Shown piece after piece: positions 8,074-16,928 of a stretch of 64,000 nucleotides of DNA. The notes beneath the pieces were generated by a model, which saw only the letters and a program-made list of their open reading frames with translations, was not told the DNA's origin and made no database searches. The first letter of the stretch is position 1. Every line of letters starts with the position of its first letter. The translations under genes and the position numbers were made by a program. Source of the DNA: JASSUD01 sp031963225. Lineage in GTDB: Bacteria; Pseudomonadota; Gammaproteobacteria; Burkholderiales; Burkholderiaceae. Location of the stretch: assembly GCA_031963225.1 (NCBI GenBank), contig JASSUD010000004.1, forward strand, positions 1 through 64,000, read 5' to 3'.

Positions 8074-9033
8074 TCAGGTTCGTTTTTTCGCGCGCGGGTG
8101 TGCCTGATCGTATATGTGTGCCAGATGCTGAAAATCAAGAGAGGTATAAATTTGAGTAGCCGCAATGCTGGCATGCCCGAGTAGGTCTTGTACAGCCCGT
8201 AAATCACCGCTTGACTGTAAGATATGGCTGGCAAATGAATGGCGTAAAACATGAGGGTGGACATGCGTAGGAATACCTGCTCGCAATGCGCGCTTTTTTA
8301 CACTACATCGTATAACACCGGGCGACATACGTTGCCCGCGCACCGACAGAAAAAGAGGATAGGGGTCATTACGCACCCACGCCGGGCGAATCTGCAGCCA
8401 GGCTTGCAGGGCCTGCTGCGCCTTTTCCCCCACAGGCACGATGCGTTGCCTATGGCCTTTACCCATTACATGCACTTGCGCTTGCGCCATATCGAGCCAA
8501 CCTAAAGAACGGTGAGAATCGTTATCTATATAGTGCACATCTAAACCAATAAGCTCGGCAAGACGTAAGCCTGATGAATAGAACAACTCTAATATGGCTT
8601 GGTCTCGCAGCACGGTTTTATCTACTTCATGCAGGCCTATGGTCGTAGCTGCTTCCATTAACTGATGCGCATCATCAATAGAGAGCGCTTTGGGAAGTGT
8701 TTTAGCACGTTTGGGTGCGCGCACCGCTGCTACGGGGTTGCGTAGCAGTGCAGTGTGCTTGGCAAGCCATCGATAAAAACTGCGCCATACCGATAAACGG
8801 TGTGCGATTGAACGAGCGCTCAGACCTTGCAGTCGTGCCTGCTTTACTCCTAACCGGATATCGTTAGGCTCTAAGGTCTCAAGAGCGCGGCCCTTTGCCA
8901 ATTCAGCCAGTTTTGAGAGTGCATGGCTATAGCTGCTAAGCGTATGCGAAGACAATTTGCGCTCATGCGCCAGCGCTTCAAGCCAAGCATGCGTAAAAGA
9001 GGGAGGAGAGGAAGAGGAGGGATTACGCTGCAT
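8074..9033 (-). CDS. xerC: Tyrosine recombinase XerC
   Basis: XerC acts with XerD at dif to resolve chromosome dimers. The C-terminal catalytic domain carries the full set of active-site residues: Arg157 (SGLRLAEL), Lys192 (GKGHRQR), His261 and Arg264 (HPHVLRHSF), His287 (LLGHASIAATQ) and the nucleophile Tyr296 (IYTSLD). The N-terminal 110 residues form the SAM-like core-binding domain. The length (319) is normal with a short N-terminal extension. Its location between DUF484 and the hslVU/dksA group, as in Burkholderia, supports XerC rather than a phage integrase. It overlaps the DUF484 gene by 11 bp, so the two are translationally coupled. Confidence 0.95.
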   Translation of the reverse strand: MQRNPSSSSPPSFTHAWLEALAHERKLSSHTLSSYSHALSKLAELAKGRALETLEPNDIRLGVKQARLQGLSARSIAHRLSVWRSFYRWLAKHTALLRNPVAAVRAPKRAKTLPKALSIDDAHQLMEAATTIGLHEVDKTVLRDQAILELFYSSGLRLAELIGLDVHYIDNDSHRSLGWLDMAQAQVHVMGKGHRQRIVPVGEKAQQALQAWLQIRPAWVRNDPYPLFLSVRGQRMSPGVIRCSVKKRALRAGIPTHVHPHVLRHSFASHILQSSGDLRAVQDLLGHASIAATQIYTSLDFQHLAHIYDQAHPRAKKRT

Positions 9034-9754
9034 GAAGCGCTGTTTTAGTCAGTAAACGACTTAATGCTGCACCAATGATGGCTCCAAGGTGCGCAAGATA
9101 GTCCGTGGCCACATCAGAATGAAAACGGTTTACATCGGGGGAGCCCATAACCAGTAATCCAAATGCCGGGCAGGTTGGGATGCCGGGGTGGCGTAGTGCG
9201 AGCAGCGCTATAGACGCGGGTTCAGCCACCGCTTCGACAGTCGCCGTTTTCTGCATCTCAGGGTCAGAGGGGGCTTCATTGCACCAATGCGCAGCAGGAA
9301 GGGTGAAATCCGTCCCGCAGTAGGGGCTTTGTAATTGCCTAGCAAAAGTACGTACTTCTTCGCCTACGTCATCCGTGTAGGGAGGGTGGGCGAAGCGCTT
9401 CGCCGTGCCCCACATCCGCAAACCTACTTGAGGTATACCAAAAATATCACGTAACCCTGCTAATGCGGTATGGGGTAGGCGTGCTGTCTCGCGCTCGGCT
9501 AAAAGCTGCGTGGTAAAGCGGCCGAGTTTGCTAGCTAGCGTGTCATTTTCTTGGCCGTACCGTAACAATGCACCTAGACGCTCTTCTAATTGCTGCTGCC
9601 GATCACGCAAAATTTGCATTTGACGTTCTTGCAAAGAGAGCACGCCAGGGTGAGTTGGAATATTCAGTCGTATCGAAGCTAGTAACTCTGCATGCTGATT
9701 AAAAAACTCAGGATGGCTTAGTAGGTAGTCTGCAATCGCGTGATCAGTCATCAT
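9023..9754 (-). CDS. DUF484 family protein
   Basis: A conserved protein found between dapF and xerC in many proteobacteria. The N-terminus has ADYLLSHPEFFNQHAELLASIR and VLSLQERQMQILRDRQQQLE, the DUF484 signature, followed by a short coiled coil and a GAF-like C-terminal half (residues 100-245) ending GAIIGAALSRLL. Its biochemical role is not established. I start at the ATG at 9754; an adjacent ATG at 9751 is equivalent, and the frame extends to 9781 without support. Its end overlaps xerC. Confidence 0.88.
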   Translation of the reverse strand: MMTDHAIADYLLSHPEFFNQHAELLASIRLNIPTHPGVLSLQERQMQILRDRQQQLEERLGALLRYGQENDTLASKLGRFTTQLLAERETARLPHTALAGLRDIFGIPQVGLRMWGTAKRFAHPPYTDDVGEEVRTFARQLQSPYCGTDFTLPAAHWCNEAPSDPEMQKTATVEAVAEPASIALLALRHPGIPTCPAFGLLVMGSPDVNRFHSDVATDYLAHLGAIIGAALSRLLTKTALHAA

Positions 9755-9815
9755 GGAAAGGTAGTTTTCAAAAAAAAGCATACGTTAGATGCATGCATCT
9801 GGTGGCAGAGGTAAA

Positions 9816-10733
9816 TTATGTGACCAAAGTCAGCTTATCTGCATCATCAGCCTGTGCATATAGTTCATCTGGACAGTGTACCTCGCCAGTAAACACGATG
9901 TGCGCAGGCCCTGCCATATATACCGGTTCAGAAGGATCGCCACTCCAGTGGACGGTCAAGCATCCACCCCGTGTGCGTACTTTGACAGGAGAATCCAGCC
10001 ATGATTGGCGCATGCCTGCCACGGCCGCTGCACATGCACCGGTGCCGCAAGCTAGTGTTTCTCCAGCGCCACGTTCATACACTCGCAAATTTATATGGTG
10101 CCAATCTAAAACTTGCATAAAGCCCACATTGACGCCGTGTAAAAAACGCGGGTGTGAAGCGATCTCAGGCCCTTCCACTGTTACCGATGCGCGCAGTACG
10201 TTCTCCACGCGCTGCACAGCATGTGGGTTGCCCATAGATACTATGCATAATTCCACAGCTGCTCCATTTCGGGCGTTAGTATCCAAAGACCACAGCGCGC
10301 TATCCCCACTAGTGTGCGCGGGCAAACCGCTGGTATTAAACGAAACCGCTTCAGGGGTGAATACTGGCGCAGTCAGCTCAACCAGCACTTCTCCATCTTC
10401 TTGAATTTGCAAAAAAGTGATTCCGGTAGAAACTTGCACTGCCACGCGTTTTTTTGTGGTGAGACCTGTTTCTAACAGAAATTTCATGAGGCAGCGCGCT
10501 CCATTGCCGCACTGCTCTACCTCGCTTCCATCCGCATTAAAAATGCGGTATCTAAAATCAGCCTGCACATCTGTAGCAGGCTCGACGAGCAGGACCTGAT
10601 CTGCCCCCACTCCAAAGTGTCTATTGGCAAGCCAGTGTATCTGCGCTGGGGCGAGCGTAATCTGTTGTCTAACGCCATCGAGCACTATAAAGTCGTTGCC
10701 TACGCCTTGCATTTTAGTGAAAGAGAGCTTCAT
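9816..10733 (-). CDS. dapF: Diaminopimelate epimerase
   Basis: DapF converts LL- to meso-diaminopimelate for lysine and peptidoglycan synthesis, without a cofactor, using two cysteines. Both are present: Cys75 in EQCGNGARC and Cys229 in GETLACGTGACAA. Other family features are MQGVGNDFIVLDG at the N-terminus, FNADGSEVEQ and VSMGNPHAV. At 305 residues it is slightly longer than the usual 275-290. It begins the dapF-DUF484-xerC group. Retention suggests the cell makes its own peptidoglycan. Confidence 0.96.
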   Translation of the reverse strand: MKLSFTKMQGVGNDFIVLDGVRQQITLAPAQIHWLANRHFGVGADQVLLVEPATDVQADFRYRIFNADGSEVEQCGNGARCLMKFLLETGLTTKKRVAVQVSTGITFLQIQEDGEVLVELTAPVFTPEAVSFNTSGLPAHTSGDSALWSLDTNARNGAAVELCIVSMGNPHAVQRVENVLRASVTVEGPEIASHPRFLHGVNVGFMQVLDWHHINLRVYERGAGETLACGTGACAAAVAGMRQSWLDSPVKVRTRGGCLTVHWSGDPSEPVYMAGPAHIVFTGEVHCPDELYAQADDADKLTLVT

Positions 10734-10817
10734 AGTAGTTTAGTGCGAGAGCCAAAAAGTGAATAGGAAAAGGGCCTTTTTGACTGAGTCAAGACACGTC
10801 AAACGTAGCGGCTGCTT

Positions 10818-11753
10818 TTAATATAACCCAGCCTCTCCAGGTGGACGTGTCTTAAAGCGCCGATGTATCCAATAGTATTGCTCAGGGATAGGGGCAATAT
10901 GCTCTTCAATAAAAGCATTCATTCTGCGCGTATCTGCAATGGGATCATCACTGGGATAATCCGACCAGGGAGCAAAAATACGGAGTTTATAGCCTTGATA
11001 ACGAGGCAACACTTCGCAAATAAAAGGGGCTACCTGGGCGTGCGCCGCTTTAGCCAATCGGGGGAGAGAGATCAATGTGCAGGCAGGCACATCGAAAAAA
11101 GGAACAAAAGCAGAGTTCCCTAAGCCATGATCCATATCACTACCTAACATCACAGGTATGCGCTTATGCAGCATGCGTAGTACAGCACGTGCGCTGTCTG
11201 TGCGAGGCAGCATAGTAGCGCCAAAGCGTGAGCGTGCTTTTATAGCCAGATTATTGATCCGCTCATTAGACATGGGCTGAAATACAGAGCCGCATGGACG
11301 TTGCAAAAGATAATTTAAAAACAACGCACCAGCTTCTAAGCCTACAAAATGAAATCCTAAAAAAATAGTAGGAGGTAAATGAGGATCGGTTAAATCTACT
11401 TCGCTCTCGACTTGGATTAATTTTTCTAATTTCTCAGCAGGGGCAAGCCATTGCACACTGCGTTCTACAAAACTGCGGATGGCGTGTTGAAAATGGCGTG
11501 CAGCTACTACTTTTCGGCGTTCGATAGACCAATGCGGAAAGCAGAGTTCCAAATTCTTTTGAATAATATTTTTACGTTTGCTAGGAAGTAAATACAGGAG
11601 CGCACCTAGCGTAGCTCCAAACCGTGCAGTCAATCCATAGGGCAGATGCGCCAACACCTGCAATAAACCAATAGCTAGACTAACAGCTAGCCATTTCAAA
11701 GTACGTTGTAGCGCGCGCCAAGTGCAGAAGGGCTGAGAGCGTAAAAAATTCAT
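10818..11753 (-). CDS. lpxL: Lipid A lauroyl-type acyltransferase (LpxL/HtrB family)
   Basis: A membrane-bound late acyltransferase of lipid A synthesis. It has an N-terminal transmembrane segment (about residues 22-55), the catalytic HX4E motif as HFVGLE (His135, Glu140), LGSDMDHG and a C-terminal YYWIHRRFKTRP, all typical of LpxL. In Burkholderia two such genes lie in tandem before dapF; only one is present here, so the acylation pattern might be simpler, or the second copy lies elsewhere. It is divergent from metK. The acyl chain used cannot be read from sequence. Confidence 0.93.
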   Translation of the reverse strand: MNFLRSQPFCTWRALQRTLKWLAVSLAIGLLQVLAHLPYGLTARFGATLGALLYLLPSKRKNIIQKNLELCFPHWSIERRKVVAARHFQHAIRSFVERSVQWLAPAEKLEKLIQVESEVDLTDPHLPPTIFLGFHFVGLEAGALFLNYLLQRPCGSVFQPMSNERINNLAIKARSRFGATMLPRTDSARAVLRMLHKRIPVMLGSDMDHGLGNSAFVPFFDVPACTLISLPRLAKAAHAQVAPFICEVLPRYQGYKLRIFAPWSDYPSDDPIADTRRMNAFIEEHIAPIPEQYYWIHRRFKTRPPGEAGLY

Positions 11754-11843
11754 GTCGCAGAAGAGGGGCAGTTAAGTGCAATAAAAAAAGAAAAGTATCA
11801 AGTATACGGCTTACCCAAACCAACACATGATTCAAAGGAGCGA

Positions 11844-12054
11844 TATAATCGCTTCTTCTTTCGCCGAGTTAACCGACAACTTGCGGGGCGAAGGCGCTGC
11901 AGAGTTTGCTGCTATATGCATAAGACTTTTGTGGTGTGGAATGAATCCGCTAAAGCGTCGTCGCTTCTCCTTCAGGAAGTTGGCGCGCACATTGAAGTGT
12001 TCTGCTTGTTTAAAGAACACGCTGTCTACACCTACTTCCTAAGGATAAGATCTC
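11844..12054 (+). promoter_or_regulatory. metK promoter -10 and long structured leader
   Basis: A perfect TATAAT at 11844-11849 (within GCGATATAATCGC) lies about 205 bp upstream of metK, without a clear -35 box. The leader that would follow has several possible hairpins: AAGCG/CGCTT (near 11955), CTTC/GAAG just after it, and TGTTCT/AGAACA (about 11998-12019), then a CCTAAGGA stretch near the start codon acting as ribosome binding site. No known metK riboswitch class is recognisable. A small frame inside it (11827-12042) has no family features. Confidence 0.45.
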
Positions 12055-13236
12055 ATGTCCAATGATTACCTCTTCACTTCTGAATCTGTGTCTGAAGGGC
12101 ATCCTGACAAGGTTGCTGACCAGATTTCAGATGCCATTTTAGATGCTGCGCTCACGCAGGATCCTCATGCACGTATTGCTGCGGAGACCTTGTGCAATAC
12201 AGGTCTGGTCATTCTCGCGGGTGAAATTACGACCGCTGCGCATATCGACTATATGCAGATTGCCAGAGATACCATCAAACGCATTGGCTACGACAACACA
12301 GAATTTGGGATTGATTATCGAGGCTGTACGGTGCTGGTGGCCTATGATAAGCAGTCCTTGGATATTGCCCAAGGCGTGGATCGTGCGCATGATGATGATC
12401 TCGATCAAGGTGCAGGCGATCAAGGTTTAATGTTTGGCTACGCCTGTAACGAGACGGCTGAATTGATGCCCCTTCCCATCCACCTAGCGCATCGATTGGT
12501 TGAGCGTCAGGCGGATGTGCGCCGTGACGGCCGCCTGCCTTGGTTGCGTCCGGATGCAAAATCGCAGGTTACGCTGCGCTACATTGACAATAAACCTTAC
12601 AGTATTGATACGATTGTTTTGTCGACGCAGCACGCTCCAGAAATTGAACTGGAGACTTTACGTGAAGCGGTGATCGAAGAAATTATCAAACCGGTATTAC
12701 CCCCTGAACTTATTCGAAATGATATTCGCTTCCTAGTGAACCCAACTGGGCGTTTTGTGGTCGGTGGGCCGCAAGGCGATTGTGGGTTAACGGGTCGCAA
12801 GATTATTGTAGATACATACGGCGGCGCCGCACCGCACGGGGGCGGAGCATTTTCTGGGAAAGATCCTTCGAAGGTCGATCGCAGTGCTGCTTATGCTGCG
12901 CGCTATGTAGCTAAAAATATTGTGGCTGCAGGTCTGGCTTCTCGTTGCTTAGTGCAAATCTCCTACGCTATTGGCGTGGCACAACCCACTTCTTTGATGG
13001 TGAATACATTTGGTACGGGGTGCATTGCAGATAGCGAAATCACAGCACTGATCCGCAAACACTTTGATTTGCGGCCTAAAGGCATTATTGAAATGCTTGA
13101 TTTACTCCGTCCGATTTACCAGAAAACGGCCGCCTATGGCCATTTTGGTCGAGAAGAGCCTGAATTCACCTGGGAAGCGCTCGATAAAGTGAGTTTGCTG
13201 GCCGAGGAATTTGAGAGTAAACGTAAATATGCCTAG
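12055..13236 (+). CDS. metK: S-adenosylmethionine synthetase
   Basis: MetK makes SAM from methionine and ATP. The sequence begins MSNDYLFTSESVSEGHPDK, has GAGDQGLMFGYA, the P-loop-like GGGAFSGKDPSKVDRSAAY and the C-terminal YGHFGREEPEFTWE, all conserved. The length is 393 residues, matching the family. It heads a methyl-cycle cluster metK-ahcY-metF, the order seen in Burkholderia. The start ATG is preceded by AAGGA. A partial family B repeat and a hairpin follow the stop. Confidence 0.98.
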   Translation: MSNDYLFTSESVSEGHPDKVADQISDAILDAALTQDPHARIAAETLCNTGLVILAGEITTAAHIDYMQIARDTIKRIGYDNTEFGIDYRGCTVLVAYDKQSLDIAQGVDRAHDDDLDQGAGDQGLMFGYACNETAELMPLPIHLAHRLVERQADVRRDGRLPWLRPDAKSQVTLRYIDNKPYSIDTIVLSTQHAPEIELETLREAVIEEIIKPVLPPELIRNDIRFLVNPTGRFVVGGPQGDCGLTGRKIIVDTYGGAAPHGGGAFSGKDPSKVDRSAAYAARYVAKNIVAAGLASRCLVQISYAIGVAQPTSLMVNTFGTGCIADSEITALIRKHFDLRPKGIIEMLDLLRPIYQKTAAYGHFGREEPEFTWEALDKVSLLAEEFESKRKYA

Positions 13237-13242
13237 GCCTCT

Positions 13243-13272
13243 GGGGCGTATCCTCAATTGCTCTAAAAGACT
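13243..13272. repeat. Family B left-end fragment
   Basis: GGGGCGTATCCTCAATTGCTCTAAAAG matches the left terminal repeat of family B elements but the core and right end are missing. It lies directly after the metK stop, in the place where many Betaproteobacteria have an ahcY leader. Confidence 0.65.
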
Positions 13273-13289
13273 CTGTGATTGACCGGTTT

Positions 13290-13316
13290 GCAACGCCCAC
13301 TAGCGTTGCACTTTCT
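13290..13316 (+). terminator. Hairpin between metK and ahcY
   Basis: GCAACGC (13290-13296) and GCGTTGC (13303-13309) form a 7-bp perfect stem with a 6-base loop, followed by a pyrimidine-rich run ACTTTCTTTC. It may end metK transcripts or work as a partial terminator before ahcY. The U-run is imperfect, hence moderate confidence. Confidence 0.45.
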
Positions 13317-13360
13317 TTCAAACAAACGCTTTAAAAATTTTTATCTTTGGCTAGATCATT

Positions 13361-14824
13361 ATGACGCAACATATTGCCGCAGCTGCAATTGCTGACCTCC
13401 CCACCTCTGCTGTGGCAGAGGCTGCGCACCCCGATTGTTGGATTGCTGATGCCAGCCTAGCTGGCTGGGGGCGCCGGGAAATAGAGATTGCGCAGACTGA
13501 AATGCCTGGTTTGATGGCATTGCGCGAAGAGTATGGCGATAGCCAGCCTCTCAAAGGTGCCCGTATTGCAGGTTTGCTGCATATGACCATTCAGACCGCT
13601 GTATTGATAGAAACGCTGCAAGCACTCGGTGCAGAGGTGCGCTGGGCTTCTTGCAATATTTTTTCCACACAAGATCATGCCGCTGCAGCAGTAGCGGCGC
13701 GGGGGACGCCTGTTTTTGCCTTCAAAGGCGAAACGCTGGATGAATACTGGGCATGCGTGCACCGTATTTTCGAATGGCCTGCTAAGCAAGAAGCCAATCT
13801 TATTTTAGATGATGGTGCAGATGCCACGCTTTTGCTCACTGTAGGTGAGCAAGCAGAGAAAGACGCTAGTGTTTTAGAGCATCCAGAGCATGATGAAGCG
13901 AGGGCATTATTCGCCTCGATCAAGCAACATCTGGCGATTGATCCAAAGTGGTATTCCAAGCGCATGGTCTCTATTTTGGGCGCTAGCGAAGAAACTACCA
14001 CGGGTGTGCATCGACTGTATCAGATGGAAAAAAGCGGCACATTGCCTTGGCGCATCATCGATGTAAATCAGTCCGTTACTAAATCAAAATTTGATAATTT
14101 GTATGGCTGCCGTGAATCGCTCATCGATGGAATAAAACGTGCCACCGATGTCATGATCGCAGGAAAAGTAGCGGTTATTGCAGGGTATGGCGATGTGGGT
14201 AAAGGCTGTGCGCAATCACTGCGCAGTCTTGGTGCGACAGTTTGGATTACAGAAATTGATCCCATTTGCGCACTGCAAGCGGCGATGGAAGGGTATCGCG
14301 TGGTAACCATGGAAGAGGCTGCAAGCCAAGCAGATATTTTCGTTACTGCTACGGGCAATGTTGGAGTGATCCGTCACGAACATATGCAAGCCATGCGTAA
14401 TCAAGCTATTTTGTGCAATATCGGTCACTTTGATTCGGAAATCGATGTGGCTTCTTTGAGCGCCTATCCTTGGCACAATATCAAACCCCAAGTCGATCAG
14501 ATTGAATTTCCTAACGGGCGACGGATTACGTTATTAGCGCAAGGTCGATTGGTGAATTTGGGTTGTGCAACGGGCCACTCTTCTTTTGTGATGTCTACTT
14601 CCTTTACTAATCAGGTGTTAGCGCAAATAGCTCTCTTTTCTTCTGCTAACACTGCAGCGCATACAAAGAGCGTAACGGTCTTGCCTAAACAGTTAGATGA
14701 GAAAGTGGCGCGCTTGCATTTAAAACGCTTGGGTGCGCATCTAACTACGCTTACTCAAACGCAAGCAACCTATTTAGGTGTGCCTCAAGAGGGTCCTTAT
14801 AAAGCCGATGCGTATAGGTATTGA
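13361..14824 (+). CDS. ahcY: Adenosylhomocysteinase (SAH hydrolase)
   Basis: AhcY splits S-adenosylhomocysteine into adenosine and homocysteine, removing the inhibitor of methyltransferases. It shows CNIFSTQDHAAAA, LILDDGADATLL, SEETTTGVHRLY, SKFDNLYGCRESLIDGI, the NAD-binding AGYGDVGKGCAQSLR and the C-terminal AYRY. Compared with the family consensus, the segment before SKFDNLYG reads VNQSVTK rather than VNDSVTK, and nearby residues are unusual too (WRIIDVN instead of PAINVN), so this copy is more divergent than its neighbours. It has 487 residues, including the insertion typical of the longer bacterial and plant type. metF follows 50 bp later. Confidence 0.96.
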   Translation: MTQHIAAAAIADLPTSAVAEAAHPDCWIADASLAGWGRREIEIAQTEMPGLMALREEYGDSQPLKGARIAGLLHMTIQTAVLIETLQALGAEVRWASCNIFSTQDHAAAAVAARGTPVFAFKGETLDEYWACVHRIFEWPAKQEANLILDDGADATLLLTVGEQAEKDASVLEHPEHDEARALFASIKQHLAIDPKWYSKRMVSILGASEETTTGVHRLYQMEKSGTLPWRIIDVNQSVTKSKFDNLYGCRESLIDGIKRATDVMIAGKVAVIAGYGDVGKGCAQSLRSLGATVWITEIDPICALQAAMEGYRVVTMEEAASQADIFVTATGNVGVIRHEHMQAMRNQAILCNIGHFDSEIDVASLSAYPWHNIKPQVDQIEFPNGRRITLLAQGRLVNLGCATGHSSFVMSTSFTNQVLAQIALFSSANTAAHTKSVTVLPKQLDEKVARLHLKRLGAHLTTLTQTQATYLGVPQEGPYKADAYRY

Positions 14825-14874
14825 TAAGCATTTTTACAGTTTAGCCACCCTCTTGAAAATATGATCGGACGCCG

Positions 14875-15741
14875 ATGCCCATGGCCTCTCTTCCCCTATC
14901 CTTTGAATTTTTCCCGCCTAAAACCCCCCAAGGTATAGAGAAGCTGTATGCGACTTTGTCGCAGCTAGCGCATTTTCGGCCTGAATTTGTCTCTATGACC
15001 TTTGGAGCAGGAGGGGGTACCCAGCAGGGTACTCTTGAAATGGTGCAGGCGCTTCTTGAACAACGCGCTAAGGATCCTGCTGCATTTAGCGATACCTTTG
15101 CCGCTGTTCCACATCTCTCTTGCGTAGGAGTCACACGTGCAGAGGTACGTACCATGCTTTCGGAATACCGGCAGCGAGGGGTGCGCCACATTGTGGCATT
15201 GCGTGGAGATTTGCCTTCCGGTATGGGAGGAGGGGGCGAATTACGCCATGCTTGTGAGCTGGTTGAAATGATTCGTGCTGAGCATGGCGAGTGGTTTCAT
15301 ATCTATGTAGCCGCCTATCCCGAATACCACCCTGAAGCGAAGACCCCTGCACACGATATAAGCTCTTTCGTACATAAAGTAGAAATAGGCGCCAATGCAG
15401 CCATCACGCAGTATTTCTATAATGCAGACGCCTATTTCCGATTTGTGGATGAGGTGCAGCGCAAAGGCGTGACGATTCCGATTATTCCAGGCATTATGCC
15501 TATTACCAATCATGCTCAATTGCTCCGTTTCTCTGCGCTCTGCGGTGCGGAAGTGCCGCGCTGGATTGCACGAAGACTCGAAGGATTTGGCGAAGATCAA
15601 CAAGCGCTACGCGATTTTGGTGTAGAGGTAGTAGCCCAACTGTGCGAACGTCTCATTGCTCAGGGCGTACCAGGCCTACATTTTTATACTTTAAATGGAG
15701 CCCAAGCCACATTGTCTATTTGTGAAAAATTAGGCTTGTAG
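14875..15741 (+). CDS. metF: 5,10-methylenetetrahydrofolate reductase
   Basis: MetF reduces methylene-THF to methyl-THF, the methyl donor for methionine synthesis, using FAD. The family features are LSFEFFPPKTPQG, FVSMTFGAGGGTQ, HIVALRGDLPSG, FVHKVEIGANAAITQYFYN, IIPGIMPITN and LHFYTLN. Its 288 residues fit bacterial MetF. The start could be ATG 14875 or ATG 14881. It is the last gene of metK-ahcY-metF. The TAG stop (15739-15741) is the TAG of a family A repeat that begins at the final base of the preceding codon. Confidence 0.97.
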   Translation: MPMASLPLSFEFFPPKTPQGIEKLYATLSQLAHFRPEFVSMTFGAGGGTQQGTLEMVQALLEQRAKDPAAFSDTFAAVPHLSCVGVTRAEVRTMLSEYRQRGVRHIVALRGDLPSGMGGGGELRHACELVEMIRAEHGEWFHIYVAAYPEYHPEAKTPAHDISSFVHKVEIGANAAITQYFYNADAYFRFVDEVQRKGVTIPIIPGIMPITNHAQLLRFSALCGAEVPRWIARRLEGFGEDQQALRDFGVEVVAQLCERLIAQGVPGLHFYTLNGAQATLSICEKLGL

Positions 15742-15864
15742 GTTGGTGGTGAGGTACGAACCCCAACATGCGCACCACCAGTCTTTTGAATCCTGCCTAT
15801 AAAAGGTCACAATCAGAGGACAGTGGCGCGCATGTTGGGGTTCGTACCTCACCACCAACCTACC
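15738..15864. repeat. Family A inverted pair after metF
   Basis: Two family A units of the GAGGTACGAACCCC subtype in inverted orientation (starting GTAGGTTGGTGGTGAGG and ending CACCACCAACCTACC), separated by a linker with TTTTGAATCCTGCCTATAAAAG. The first unit supplies the metF stop codon, and the second ends about 50 bp before dppB. Confidence 0.9.
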
Positions 15865-15913
15865 TCTATCGCTTTTAAGCAATACCCACCTTCTATACGC
15901 ATTCCCCTTTCTT

Positions 15914-16918
15914 ATGCTGCGATTCATTTTTCGCCACCTTTTTTTATTAGTGCCCACGTTAATTGGCATGACGTTGCTCACTTTTTTGCTCATCCATTTG
16001 ATTCCAGGTGACCCTGTTGAAGTGATGATGGGGGAGCGCGCATTAGATCCTGAAGTGCACGCAATAGCTCGACATCAACTGGGATTAGATGCGCCTTTGC
16101 CCATCCAATATATGCGCTACATAGTCAGCTTATTAAAAGGGGACTGGGGAGTCTCTTTCATCACACAAACTAGCGTATTGGAAGAGTTCTGGCAGCGCTT
16201 CCCTGCTACTTTTGAGCTTATTTGTGGCGCCATGCTCTTTGCTATCGGCATAGGCATGCCCGCAGGCATTTTAGCTGCACTCAAACGCGGTTCGGCTTGG
16301 GATCGCAGTTTGATGAGCGCAGCATTGACTGGTTACTCCATGCCTATTTTTTGGTGGGGTCTTATTCTCGTGATGGTTTTTTCTGTCCAGTTTGGGCTCA
16401 CTCCTGTATCAGGTCGCATGGCGTTGGAATATAACGTCCCAGTCAAAACGGGTCTGATGATGATCGATGCATTTTTAAGTGGTGAAGCAGGTGCAGTGCG
16501 TTCTGCGTTGAGCCATTTAATTCTTCCTTCTATTGTCCTAGGCACTATCCCTCTAGCGGTGATTGCACGGATGACACGCTCAGCCATGCTTGAAGTATTA
16601 CGAGAAGACTACATCAGAGCTGCGCGGGCTAAAGGGTTATCGCCTGCGCGCGTCGTCATACGGCATGCTTTGCGTAATGCACTTATCCCTGTGGTCACGG
16701 TTATAGGCTTGCAAGTCAGTAATCTGCTTGCTGGCGCTATCCTTACAGAAACCATTTTTTCCTGGCCAGGCGTTGGGAAATGGCTTATCGATGCGATAGG
16801 CCGGCGTGACTACCCGGTGGTTCAAGGAGGGATTTTGTTGATAGCTATGCTGGTAATGGGGTTGAATTTACTCATAGATACGCTCCAATCCGCCTTAGAT
16901 CCTCGCTTGAGGACGTGA
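15914..16918 (+). CDS. dppB: Dipeptide/oligopeptide ABC transporter permease DppB-like
   Basis: An inner-membrane permease of the peptide/nickel ABC family. It has six predicted membrane spans, the N-terminal LLVPTLIGMTLLTFLLIHLIPGD-type segment (15-37), and the cytoplasmic EAA loop in EDYIRAARAKGLS with the typical VVIRHALRNALIPVVT. The length (334) matches DppB. Its partner dppC is 200 bp downstream, separated by a family B element. No binding protein (dppA) or ATPases (dppD/F) lie in the window, so they must be elsewhere or the system is incomplete. Exact peptide substrate unknown. Confidence 0.92.
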   Translation: MLRFIFRHLFLLVPTLIGMTLLTFLLIHLIPGDPVEVMMGERALDPEVHAIARHQLGLDAPLPIQYMRYIVSLLKGDWGVSFITQTSVLEEFWQRFPATFELICGAMLFAIGIGMPAGILAALKRGSAWDRSLMSAALTGYSMPIFWWGLILVMVFSVQFGLTPVSGRMALEYNVPVKTGLMMIDAFLSGEAGAVRSALSHLILPSIVLGTIPLAVIARMTRSAMLEVLREDYIRAARAKGLSPARVVIRHALRNALIPVVTVIGLQVSNLLAGAILTETIFSWPGVGKWLIDAIGRRDYPVVQGGILLIAMLVMGLNLLIDTLQSALDPRLRT

Positions 16919-16928
16919 AAAACCTAAG

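Noticed and set aside
11868..11960. SAH riboswitch candidate before metK because of GGCGAAGGCGCTGCA.
   Set aside because: Only the short GGCGCTGCA part resembles the class; the second conserved strand and pseudoknot partner are missing, and it precedes metK instead of ahcY.
11827..12042. 71-codon frame in the metK leader as a small protein or leader peptide.
   Set aside because: No run of Met codons or other sign of attenuation control, and no conserved motif; the sequence is better read as a leader RNA.
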